Source: Erythrobacter sp. SG61-1L (GTDB lineage: Bacteria > Pseudomonadota > Alphaproteobacteria > Sphingomonadales > Sphingomonadaceae). From it: a stretch of DNA of 64,000 nucleotides. The translations under genes and the position numbers were made by a program. This document shows, piece after piece, positions 8,931-16,813 of this stretch; position 1 is the first letter of the stretch, and each line of letters begins with the position of its first letter. The notes under the pieces are model-generated. The model saw nothing but the letters and a program-made list of their open reading frames with translations, was not told where the DNA came from and searched no databases. The DNA lies in contig NZ_JXQC01000003.1 of the NCBI RefSeq assembly GCF_001305965.1, positions 186,001 through 250,000 on the forward strand, written 5' to 3'.

Positions 8931-10013
8931 TCAAGCCGCCGCCGAAAGTCCCGCCCGGTCGCCGCACAGCCGGGCATAGGCAGCGATTTGCCCCAGCGTT
9001 ACTGCCCGCGCATCCGCTCCTTCGCCCACGGCCTTGTGCCATTCCACGATCCAGTCCAGCGCGCTTTCGAGCGGCAGAGCCGGTTTCCAGCCGAGCATTC
9101 CATGCGCCCTGGAGCAATCGAGGCGCAACAGGCCCGCTTCGTGGGGATGGGCGCCGGACTGGCGCTCTGCCGGGATCGTGCCGCCCCAGCGCGCCTGCAT
9201 CCGGTTCACGATCCATTGCACGGGCTGGGCATCCTCATGCGCGGGGCCGAAGTTCCAGCCATCGGCGAAGGCGCGCTCTCCCGCCAGCAGGCGCTCGGCC
9301 AGCATGAGATAGCCGCGCAGGGCCTCCAGCACGTGCTGCCATGGGCGCACCGAATGGGGGGAGCGGATCAGTGGCGCAGCGCCAGCCTCGAAGGCGCGGA
9401 CAAGGTCGGGGATCAGCCGGTCCGCCGCCCAGTCCCCGCCGCCGATCACATTGCCTGCCCGGCCCGAGGCGAGCAGTGGGCCTTCGCCGGAGAAGAAGGA
9501 TCGCCGCCAGGCCGAAACCACCAGTTCCGCGCAGCCCTTGCTGCTGGAATAGGGATCGTGTCCGCCCATCGGATCGTTTTCGCGATAGGGCCAGGGCCAT
9601 TCGCGGTTTTCGTAGCATTTATCGCTGGTGATGGAGACCACTGCCTTCACCCCCGGCACGGCGCGGGCAGCTTCCAGCAGGTTCACCGTGCCCATCACAT
9701 TGGTGGCGTAAGTGCCCGCAGGGTCTTCATAGGAAAGCCGCACCAGCGGCTGGGCGGCGAGGTGGAAGATCACTTCCGGCCGGGCCTTCTCCACGGCAGA
9801 GGCCAGATGCGCGGCATCGCGCACGTCGCCTGCGATATGGTGCAGGGTTTCGGCAACGCCGGCGGCATCGAACAGGCTCGGCTCGGTCGGGGCAGGCAGG
9901 GAATAGCCCGTTACCCGCGCGCCCATGGCGTGCAGCCACAGGGCCAGCCAGCTGCCCTTGAAGCCGGTATGGCCGGTAAGGAAAACCCGGCGGCCTGCCC
10001 AGATCGGGTTCAC
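8931..10013 (-). CDS. rfbG: CDP-glucose 4,6-dehydratase
   Basis: An extended SDR of about 360 residues. Just after the start it has the signature RRVFLTGHTGFKGSWL, then FHLAAQPLVRLSY, SDKCYEN and DPYSSSKGCAE (catalytic Tyr/Lys). These are diagnostic for RfbG/DdhB, which converts CDP-glucose to CDP-4-keto-6-deoxyglucose. The GTG at 10013 gives a 4-bp overlap with the rfbF stop and an N-terminus like known family members; GTG 10025 and ATG 10046 are longer alternatives. It forms a two-gene operon with rfbF, transcribed against the exporter operon. The dehydrase rfbH, needed for 3,6-dideoxy sugars, is not in the window. Confidence 0.93.
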   Translation of the reverse strand: MNPIWAGRRVFLTGHTGFKGSWLALWLHAMGARVTGYSLPAPTEPSLFDAAGVAETLHHIAGDVRDAAHLASAVEKARPEVIFHLAAQPLVRLSYEDPAGTYATNVMGTVNLLEAARAVPGVKAVVSITSDKCYENREWPWPYRENDPMGGHDPYSSSKGCAELVVSAWRRSFFSGEGPLLASGRAGNVIGGGDWAADRLIPDLVRAFEAGAAPLIRSPHSVRPWQHVLEALRGYLMLAERLLAGERAFADGWNFGPAHEDAQPVQWIVNRMQARWGGTIPAERQSGAHPHEAGLLRLDCSRAHGMLGWKPALPLESALDWIVEWHKAVGEGADARAVTLGQIAAYARLCGDRAGLSAAA

Positions 10014-10783
10014 CAGCGTTTCCACGGCGCGGCCCCGCTGTTCCACAGATCTTCCAGATAGAGCTTGTCGCGCAGCGTATCCATGGGCTGCCAGAAGCCG
10101 TCATGGCGATAGCCCATCAGCTCGCCGCTGCTGGCCAGCCTTTCCAGCGGTTCGGATTCCCACGGCACATGCGGCCCTTCCACAAGGTCCAGCACGGAAG
10201 GATGGGCCACGAAGAAGCCGCCATTGATCCGTCCGCCATCGCCATCGGGCTTTTCCTGAAAGCCGGTGACGCGCTGCCTGTCGAACGCCAGCGCGCCGAA
10301 GCGGCCGGGCGGGGAGACGGAAGTGATGGTGGCCCGCTCGCCATGGCTCTTGTGGAATTCCACCAGCGCGGCGATGTCGATATCGGCCACGCCATCGCCA
10401 TATGTGAAGCAGAACGGCTCATCCGGGTCGAGATAGGGGCGCACGGCGGCAAGGCGGCCGCCGGTCATCGTATCGGCGCCGGTCTCCACCAGAGTGATGC
10501 GCCACGGCTCGCTGCGGGCATTGTGGATTTCCATCCCGTTGCCGTTGCGCAGGTCGATCGTCACGTCGGAGGTCTGGAGGAAGTAGTTCGCGAAGAACTC
10601 CTTGATGACATAGCCCTTGTAGCCAAGGCAGATCACGAAATCGTTGAAGCCGCTGGCGGAATAGATTTTCATGATGTGCCACAGGATGGGCATCCCGCCG
10701 ATTTCCACCATCGGCTTGGGGCGCGTGGCGGTTTCCTCGCCGATGCGGGTGCCAAGACCGCCGGCCAGAATTACGGTTTGCAT
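10010..10783 (-). CDS. rfbF: Glucose-1-phosphate cytidylyltransferase
   Basis: The 257-residue nucleotidyltransferase has GGLGTRIGEET (8-18) and RPKPMVEIGGMPILWHIMK (about 21-39). Further signatures are FTYGDGVADI and the C-terminal GYRHDGFWQPMDTLRDK, all typical of RfbF/DdhA. It makes CDP-glucose from CTP and glucose-1-phosphate, the substrate of the downstream rfbG product. It is divergent from the GT-C gene that starts 14 bp away, so the two promoters must overlap each other's coding ends. Confidence 0.95.
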   Translation of the reverse strand: MQTVILAGGLGTRIGEETATRPKPMVEIGGMPILWHIMKIYSASGFNDFVICLGYKGYVIKEFFANYFLQTSDVTIDLRNGNGMEIHNARSEPWRITLVETGADTMTGGRLAAVRPYLDPDEPFCFTYGDGVADIDIAALVEFHKSHGERATITSVSPPGRFGALAFDRQRVTGFQEKPDGDGGRINGGFFVAHPSVLDLVEGPHVPWESEPLERLASSGELMGYRHDGFWQPMDTLRDKLYLEDLWNSGAAPWKRW

Positions 10784-10797
10784 CGATCCTCCACGTC

Positions 10798-12489
10798 ATG
10801 TCGTTCGAGACTATGACGAAGCCATCCGCGCCCAACCGTAACCGCCTTTTGGGCCTGTTGCTCCGCTACGGACCTGTCGCCGCCGTTCTGGCGCTGGCCA
10901 CATGGCTGCGCCTGGACGGGGTGGGCTTCGGCCTGCCCGCACTGAACGATCCGGACGAGCCGCTGTTCATGATGCTGGCCTATTCCATGCTGGATCGCGG
11001 ATCGTTCGACCCGCAATGGTTCGGCCATCCGGGCACGATCACGCTCTACAGCCTGGCACTGGTGATGGTGGGGGTGGCCGGTTTCGGCCTGATGAGCGGG
11101 CGCTTTGCCAGCATCGCGGATTTCGGCGCGGCAGTGCATCTCGATCCCGGTATCGTCTTCCTGCCTGCCCGGCTGTTCATCGTCGCCAATGGGGTGGCCT
11201 GCGTCTGGCTGGTCTATCTGATCGGCAAAAGGTTGTGGGGGGAACGGGCCGGGCTGGCGGCGGCCCTGGTGCTGGCGGTGAATGCCGTTCACATCTCCTG
11301 GTCGCAGGTGATCCGCACCGATGTGCAGGCCAGCCTCTTCATGCTGGCCTGCGTGCTGCAATCCATCGCCATCATGCGGGACGGGCGGCTGAGGCATTAT
11401 GTGCTGGCGGGCATCTTAGCCGGGCTGGCCTGCGCCACCAAATGGCCGGCGGCAGTCATCGCGCTCAGCCCGCTGGGCGCCGCGCTCTGGCGAGTGGTGA
11501 AGCTGGGGGATGACCGGCGGCTGGTGCTGGTGGTGGCAGGGGTGCCGGTGCTGACCCTGTTTGCCGTCTCGCCTTACCTCCTGCTCAGCTACGACATCGT
11601 GCTGCGCGATCTTTCGGGCGAGGCACGGCCAATCCATCCCGGGGCAACCGGGGGCGGAGTGCTGGACAATCTGGGCTGGTACCTCTCGACGCCCCTTGGC
11701 ACCTCCTTTGGCGCCATAGGCCTCTTTCTGGCCGCCTTGGGTGCCTTTGTGGTCCTGTTGCGCGACAGGGGGTGGTTATGGGCTGTAATGCCCGGATTTG
11801 CGGCGTTTCTGCTGGTGATTTCCACTCAACATCTGATCTGGGAACGCTGGCTGGTGCCGGTGTTGCCTTTCCTGGCGCTGGGGCTGGGCTGGGTGGCCGG
11901 TCCGGCAGTGGATATGCTGGTTCGGGAACGCAGGAAACTGGCGGAATTCCTCGCCTTCGGGGCACTCGCCGCCCTGTGCCTGCCGATGCTGCAAGCCAGC
12001 CTTGCCCGCGCGGAAGAACGCCGCCACGATACGCGCCAGATGGCCAGCAATTGGGTGAAAACCCATGTCCCGCCCGGTTCCACCATTCTTGTCGAACATG
12101 CCGCCATCGACCTGATTCAGGGGCCGTGGAAAGTGATCTTTCCGCTGGGCAAATCGGGCTGCGTCGATGCCGGCGCCATGCTGAAAGGGCAGATTTCCGC
12201 CGATCAGGTGGAGGATTCCCGGCAGGGCAGCCCGGTGGTCGATTTCGCCCATGTGGACCCTGCACGGCTTGGCACCTGCAAGGCCGATGTAGCGATCTTT
12301 TCGCATCTTGGCGTCTATCGGGCGGACCGGGCGCGCTTCCCGGCGGAATATGCCCGCTATGCCGGGGCAGTGGGGCAGGGCAGAATATGCCATGAAATCA
12401 GCTCGATGGTGGGGAAATCCGGCGGGCCGGAAATCGTGATCGTCGGCTTTCCCACGGCGCGAAACGCTGGCCTTTCCTGCCCGGCCTGA
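10798..12489 (+). CDS. GT-C membrane glycosyltransferase (ArnT/PMT_2-like)
   Basis: The 563-residue protein has about ten to twelve hydrophobic helices. The first extracytoplasmic loop carries the acidic motif NDPDEPLFMMLAYSML (about residues 48-63), matching the D-E pair of GT39/GT83 enzymes. A later segment with THVPPGSTILVEH starts a soluble C-terminal domain. Such enzymes transfer a sugar from bactoprenyl phosphate in the periplasm. The start at 10798 (ATG) may instead be the ATG at 10813. It probably completes the glycan encoded by this cluster; acceptor and sugar are unknown. Confidence 0.75.
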   Translation: MSFETMTKPSAPNRNRLLGLLLRYGPVAAVLALATWLRLDGVGFGLPALNDPDEPLFMMLAYSMLDRGSFDPQWFGHPGTITLYSLALVMVGVAGFGLMSGRFASIADFGAAVHLDPGIVFLPARLFIVANGVACVWLVYLIGKRLWGERAGLAAALVLAVNAVHISWSQVIRTDVQASLFMLACVLQSIAIMRDGRLRHYVLAGILAGLACATKWPAAVIALSPLGAALWRVVKLGDDRRLVLVVAGVPVLTLFAVSPYLLLSYDIVLRDLSGEARPIHPGATGGGVLDNLGWYLSTPLGTSFGAIGLFLAALGAFVVLLRDRGWLWAVMPGFAAFLLVISTQHLIWERWLVPVLPFLALGLGWVAGPAVDMLVRERRKLAEFLAFGALAALCLPMLQASLARAEERRHDTRQMASNWVKTHVPPGSTILVEHAAIDLIQGPWKVIFPLGKSGCVDAGAMLKGQISADQVEDSRQGSPVVDFAHVDPARLGTCKADVAIFSHLGVYRADRARFPAEYARYAGAVGQGRICHEISSMVGKSGGPEIVIVGFPTARNAGLSCPA

Positions 12490-12662
12490 GGCCGAAAACT
12501 TGCCTGCCCGCGCACATGATGGGTGTTGCTGACGGACAAGAAATTGCTCGCGCAATGCAAAGCCGCATGTGCCTTCCCCACGTATGCTGCAACGCAGAAA
12601 GTCGGATTCGTACCGGATTTCCGGGTTTCGGGTGCTGCACATGCGAGCTCTTGCGCGACTCG

Positions 12663-12681
12663 TATTGTGCGTTGCACAATA
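12663..12681. promoter_or_regulatory. Candidate operator: 19-bp palindrome TATTGTGC-GTT-GCACAATA
   Basis: The 8-bp arms are a perfect inverted repeat around a 3-nt centre, 27 bp before the start codon of the Rieske oxygenase gene. This is a typical position for a repressor or for a site overlapping the promoter. AraC proteins usually bind direct repeats, so the cognate regulator could lie elsewhere. Confidence 0.6.
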
Positions 12682-12707
12682 GGCATGCACAGGATCGAGG
12701 TCACACA

Positions 12708-13910
12708 ATGACACTTCTAACCGACCAGTTCTTCGACAGTTTCGCCACCTCCGTGATGCCCACGGAAGATGCGGAAACCCTGCCTCCGGAAATCTATACC
12801 AGCGAGGAGTTCTACCGCTTCGAAAAGGAAGCGCTGTTCTACCGCGAATGGCTTTGCGTCGGCCGCGAGGAATGGATCCCCGCTTCGGGCGACTATTTCA
12901 CCGCCAGCCACGCGAACGAGCCGATCATCATCGCCCGTGACCGCGAAGGCAACATTCAGGCCATGTCGGCCGTGTGCCAGCACCGCGCGATGCTGGTGGC
13001 GGAAGGCAAGGGCAATGCCCGCGCTTTCATCTGCCCCTATCACCACTGGACCTATGACCTTGACGGCAAGCTGGTCGGCGCTCCGGCGATGAACAAGACC
13101 TGCAATTTCGACAAGGCGAAGAACAATTTGCCCAAGCTCAAGGTCGAGCTGTGGCACGGCTTCGTGTTCGTCAATTTCGATCCGGACGCCGAAGCCCTCG
13201 TCTCGCGCCTTGCTCCGCTGGAGCCGGTGGTCGCCAATTACGAGCTGGAAAAGCTGCGCGGGCCGGAACCGATCGTCGAGAACTTCGCTTGGAACTGGAA
13301 GGTCCAGTTCGAAAACAACAATGACGGTTATCACGCCAGCCGCCTGCATCAGGGCCTGCACGATTACATTCCCAGTGCCAAAGCGAGCTTCCCGGAAGTG
13401 CCCAAGGGCACCGCAGGCTATTACCGCCTCAACGGCACTCTGCATAAGAACGCCGCCTTCAACCCCACGGAAAAGGCGCTGTTCCCCGTCTTCCCGAAGC
13501 TGAGCGAGGAAGAGCAGAACCGCCTGCTGTTCGTGAACCTGCCGCCCAGCCTTTCGCTGGTGATCACCAATGACGTGGCGATCTACATCATCATGGATGC
13601 CGTTTCGGCAACCACTCACAAGGTGACTTTCGGCAGCCTCTATATGCCCGAAGCGATGGAAGATCCGCTGTTCGAAACCAAGGCGAAGGTGACGAGCGAC
13701 TACACCAATTCGATCTTCGCGCAGGATCTGCACACCGATCTTCTGGTGCAGCAGGGCCTGGGTTCCAAGTTCGCACCGCGTGGCCGCTACAGCTGGCAGG
13801 AAGATGCCCAGCGCCAGTTCAACGTCTGGCTGGTCGATCGTTACATGGCCGAATGGGATCGCCGTCGCGGCCCGGCAGCTCCGATCACGAAGCTGCACGC
13901 AACGTCCTGA
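12708..13910 (+). CDS. Rieske non-heme iron oxygenase, alpha subunit
   Basis: The 400-residue protein contains the Rieske [2Fe-2S] ligands C90-x-H92 and C109-x-x-H112, and the mononuclear iron motif around N205, D206, H209 and H214 (NNDGYHASRLHQG). It should hydroxylate or demethylate an aromatic or amine substrate using O2. There is no small beta subunit, ferredoxin or reductase gene nearby, so it resembles alpha-only oxygenases (dicamba, betaine or carnitine demethylase types) that borrow reductase partners. The ATG at 12708 is chosen because upstream sequence holds the palindrome and lacks coding character. It is the first gene of the plus-strand catabolic arm. Confidence 0.88.
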   Translation: MTLLTDQFFDSFATSVMPTEDAETLPPEIYTSEEFYRFEKEALFYREWLCVGREEWIPASGDYFTASHANEPIIIARDREGNIQAMSAVCQHRAMLVAEGKGNARAFICPYHHWTYDLDGKLVGAPAMNKTCNFDKAKNNLPKLKVELWHGFVFVNFDPDAEALVSRLAPLEPVVANYELEKLRGPEPIVENFAWNWKVQFENNNDGYHASRLHQGLHDYIPSAKASFPEVPKGTAGYYRLNGTLHKNAAFNPTEKALFPVFPKLSEEEQNRLLFVNLPPSLSLVITNDVAIYIIMDAVSATTHKVTFGSLYMPEAMEDPLFETKAKVTSDYTNSIFAQDLHTDLLVQQGLGSKFAPRGRYSWQEDAQRQFNVWLVDRYMAEWDRRRGPAAPITKLHATS

Positions 13911-13921
13911 TCCAGAGTTTG

Positions 13922-13968
13922 CGCCGGCCGCACGGTGCGCAGCCCCCTGCGCCCCGTTGCGGCCGGCG
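13922..13968 (+). terminator. Long GC-rich hairpin after the Rieske gene
   Basis: Outer arms CGCCGGCCGCA / TGCGGCCGGCG (11 bp, perfect) enclose a second imperfect stem with a CCCC loop. It starts 11 bp after the stop codon. There is no U-tract, so it may pause, attenuate or protect RNA ends rather than act as a full terminator. Confidence 0.45.
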
Positions 13969-14183
13969 TTCCGATTCCGGCCCGGCGGTAAATCCGGTGC
14001 AAGGGGCCATTCTGCCGGCCCGCCACAAGGCAGATACAGCGCCACATGCGACGGACCGAGTGACGTTCCGTTTTGCGGGCAGTGAAAATCAAGAATTTGT
14101 TCGCCAGCGCGCCAGCCGGGCAACCGCCACTCCTGATAGCGGAAAACTCACGAGCTTTCCCAATCTGCATATCAGGGGTTCCG

Positions 14184-14669
14184 ATGACCAATACGCTGAT
14201 CTTCTTCGACATTCCGGCCGACGATCCGAACGCTGCCGGTGAGTTCTACGCCCAGGTCTTCGGCTGGGAAAACGATGCCCGCCCGATGGGCAAGTATCAC
14301 CGCATGGTGCCCGGCGGCTTCTTCAAGAAGAAGGACGGGACCGACAGCGAAATCGGCAATCTCCACATGGGCATCGCCAATGTCGCCAATATGCGCCCGC
14401 ATCCCGAACCCTATGGCGTGGAGCCGCGCTTCATCGCCACCGAAGGACGCAAGCCGCGCTTCTGGGTGCTGGTGAGCGACGACGATTCTCACGAGCGTAT
14501 TCTCGAAACTGCCGAGAAGCTGGGCGCCAAGATTCTTTGGCGCAACCACTATTGGGCCGAGTTCAACGGCTTCAACCACGCCTTCGCCGATCCCTGGGGC
14601 AATGAAGTGGTCCTGTGGGTGAAGGCTGGTGAAAACCCCGTGATTCCTGAGGATTACACCCGCGAATAA
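14184..14669 (+). CDS. VOC (glyoxalase/bleomycin-resistance) family protein
   Basis: The protein has 161 residues with betaalphabetabetabeta modules: N-terminal FFDIPADDPNAAGEFYAQVFGW and C-terminal GFNHAFADPWGNEVVLW, both characteristic of the VOC fold. AGGGG at 14174-14178 supports the ATG at 14184. VOC proteins include glyoxalases, extradiol dioxygenases and isomerases. Ligands cannot be fixed from this sequence alone, because the usual first metal His in strand 1 is not evident. It lies between the Rieske and LigB-type dioxygenase genes, so a role in the same aromatic pathway is likely. Confidence 0.8.
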   Translation: MTNTLIFFDIPADDPNAAGEFYAQVFGWENDARPMGKYHRMVPGGFFKKKDGTDSEIGNLHMGIANVANMRPHPEPYGVEPRFIATEGRKPRFWVLVSDDDSHERILETAEKLGAKILWRNHYWAEFNGFNHAFADPWGNEVVLWVKAGENPVIPEDYTRE

Positions 14670-14869
14670 TCGTCTGACGCGGGGCGCCGGAAGCCGGCTC
14701 GCCAACATCTTGTGCGTGAATATGCAAGACCGTTTCGCCCCCCGTTCCATAGCCTTTGATCAACAAGACTAAACACAGGGCCGCTCTTCCAGATGCGCGA
14801 AGCCAAGACAGAAATTCAAAGTTTGCCGTCCACCTGCGGCACTCTTCAAGCGACCGGGAGGCAACTCCC

Positions 14870-15652
14870 ATGAGCCGCCTTCCGGTCGTCTTTTTCGGTC
14901 ACGGCAGCCCGATGGTCGCGCTCGAAAAGAGCGATACCACGGCCGCCTGGAATGCGATTGCCGGCAAGATCGGCAAGCCCAAGGCCATCCTGTGCATCTC
15001 GGCGCACTGGCTCACTCGCGGCACGGCCGTCACGGCGATGGATCAGCCGCGCACGATCCATGATTTCGGTGCCTTCCCGCAGGCGCTGTTCGACATGCAA
15101 TATCCCGCGCCGGGCGATCCGGAACTGGCGATGCGCGTGCGCGAGCTGCTCGATCCGGTGCCGGTGGCGCTGGATGCCAAGTGGGGCCTCGATCACGGGA
15201 CCTGGTCCGTGCTCGTCCATGCCTATCCGGAAGCGGACATTCCCGTTGTCCAGCTGGGCATGAACGTATCGGCCACACCTGCCCAGCACTGGGAAATCGG
15301 CAAGGCCCTGCGGCCCCTGCGCGATGAAGGCGTGCTGATCATGGGCACGGGCAATATCGTGCACAATCTTCCGGCGATGGATTGGGATAATCCCGATGCG
15401 CCGCCCTATCCTTGGGCCGAACGCTTCAACACCGCGATGCTCGATGCAATCGTGGAAGACCGGCCTGAAACGGTGATCGACTTCGCGAAGCTGGGCGACG
15501 ATGCCCGCCTTTCGGTGCCGACGCCGGACCATTTCTGGCCACTGCTCTACGTTCTGGGCGCGCGCCATCCGGGTGAGGCGGCAGTGCTGAATCCGGATTT
15601 CATCCATCACAAATCTCTCGGGATGACCAGCATCCTGATCGGTGCCGCCTGA
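14870..15652 (+). CDS. LigB/DODA-type extradiol aromatic ring-opening dioxygenase
   Basis: The 260-residue protein has the class III extradiol pattern: FFGHGSPM (H11), CISAHW (H46), TGNIVHNL and TPDHFWPLLY late in the chain. Length and motifs fit the YgiD/DODA subfamily, which cleaves catecholic rings (for example 4,5-DOPA). A GGGAGG ribosome-binding site stands 9 bp before ATG 14870. It could open the ring hydroxylated by the Rieske enzyme. Some family members act on DOPA or protocatechuate-like substrates; the true one is unknown. Confidence 0.88.
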   Translation: MSRLPVVFFGHGSPMVALEKSDTTAAWNAIAGKIGKPKAILCISAHWLTRGTAVTAMDQPRTIHDFGAFPQALFDMQYPAPGDPELAMRVRELLDPVPVALDAKWGLDHGTWSVLVHAYPEADIPVVQLGMNVSATPAQHWEIGKALRPLRDEGVLIMGTGNIVHNLPAMDWDNPDAPPYPWAERFNTAMLDAIVEDRPETVIDFAKLGDDARLSVPTPDHFWPLLYVLGARHPGEAAVLNPDFIHHKSLGMTSILIGAA

Positions 15653-15701
15653 TGCCCCCGGCAACAGGACGGTTTGTTCCAATGACCCACAGGGGAAAGA
15701 C

Positions 15702-16793
15702 ATGGCGTTGATCTGCGATCACGGTTTGCGGCGGAGCGAAGTGCAGCCCAAGGCGCTGCACTATCTGAGGGCTACGCCCGAAACGGTACACTGGGGCTTC
15801 TTCTCGCCCGAGTTGAAGCCGGCTCTGACCGTCCAGAGCGGCGATCTGATCATGGCTCAGGCAGTGACGCATCACGCGGGCGACGATCCGGAACTGATGT
15901 TCGACGAGGACATCCAGCGCATCTTCACGGAGATCGATCCGAGCACCCGTTCGCCCGGCTGCCACATCATGACCGGCCCGATCTATGTGGAAGGCGCTGA
16001 ACCCGGCGACATGCTGGAAGTGCGCTATTTCCAGATGACGCCGCGCTTCAATTACGGCTCCAACCTGCAGGCCAACTGGGGCCACCTTTACAAGGAATTC
16101 GGCGAGACCGAGCGGGTTACGATCTATGAGCTGAACCCGAACGCCAATACGGCCAAGGCGCTTTACGCCTATGACGTGGAGGAAACCTACCTCGTCCCCG
16201 GCCGCATCACCCACTGCGCCGCGTGTGATCGCCAGCCCGCGCTGGAAGGCATCACCATCCCGGCCCGTCCGCACCTCGGCACTGCCGGTGTTGCACCGGC
16301 CGTGAACGAGCCGGTCAGCACCATTCCGCCGGGCCTGCATGGCGGCAATATCGACAACTGGCGCATTGGTGCCAATTCGCGGATGTATTACCCGGTTCAG
16401 GTCAAGGGCGGCCTGTTCTCCATCGGCGATCCGCATGTCAGCCAGGGCGACGGCGAAATCAGCGGCACCGCGATCGAGGCCTCGCTCAACGTGCTGTTCC
16501 AGATCATCCTGCGCAAGGACTTCAAGTTCCCGTCGCCGCTGCTCGAAACTCCCGATCACTGGATCGTCCATGGTTTCGGCGAAGATCTCGACATGGCGAT
16601 GAAGAACGCCTCGATGGACATGCTCCACCTGCTCAACGAGCATCAGGGCCTGTCCAAGACCGATGCCTATTCGCTGATGAGCGTGGCGGCCGACTTCGGC
16701 GTCACTCAGGTCGTCGACGGTACGCAGGGCATTCACGTGCGGATCGATCGCGGGATCTTCCCGGACAAGGGAAGCGTCAGCGATCCCGAATGA
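15702..16793 (+). CDS. Acetamidase/formamidase family amidohydrolase
   Basis: The 363-residue protein shows the FmdA/AmdA signatures: VHWGFFSPELKPAL (29-42), GPIYVEGAEPGDMLEVR (92-108), IPARPHLG, and GDPHVSQGDGEISGTAIE (242-259) with the conserved acidic residues. It should hydrolyse a short amide to acid and ammonia. AGGGGAAAG precedes the ATG at 15702; an upstream extension is possible but lacks a ribosome-binding site. It is followed by its own AraC-type regulator gene. On the other strand, 4-7 kb away, the same pair of domains is encoded as a single fused protein. Confidence 0.9.
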   Translation: MALICDHGLRRSEVQPKALHYLRATPETVHWGFFSPELKPALTVQSGDLIMAQAVTHHAGDDPELMFDEDIQRIFTEIDPSTRSPGCHIMTGPIYVEGAEPGDMLEVRYFQMTPRFNYGSNLQANWGHLYKEFGETERVTIYELNPNANTAKALYAYDVEETYLVPGRITHCAACDRQPALEGITIPARPHLGTAGVAPAVNEPVSTIPPGLHGGNIDNWRIGANSRMYYPVQVKGGLFSIGDPHVSQGDGEISGTAIEASLNVLFQIILRKDFKFPSPLLETPDHWIVHGFGEDLDMAMKNASMDMLHLLNEHQGLSKTDAYSLMSVAADFGVTQVVDGTQGIHVRIDRGIFPDKGSVSDPE

Positions 16794-16813
16794 AAGGGGC
16801 CGAATGAAAGGGG
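16786..16813. repeat. Perfect 14-bp tandem duplication CCGAATGAAAGGGG x2
   Basis: Two adjacent identical copies (16786-16799 and 16800-16813) span the amidase stop codon and the start of the AraC gene. The stop lies in copy 1 and the AraC ATG in copy 2. Without the duplication the genes would have had an ATGA overlap, but the 14-bp shift changes the frame. Confidence 0.85.

Noticed and set aside
12490-12707. Extension of the Rieske frame to 12516
   Set aside because: The added residues are Cys/Arg-rich and the segment contains the promoter palindrome, so it is leader DNA.
15702-16793. Reading the amidase as a housekeeping formamidase of histidine breakdown
   Set aside because: No hut genes are present, and the neighbouring regulator and oxygenases point to the catabolic island instead.
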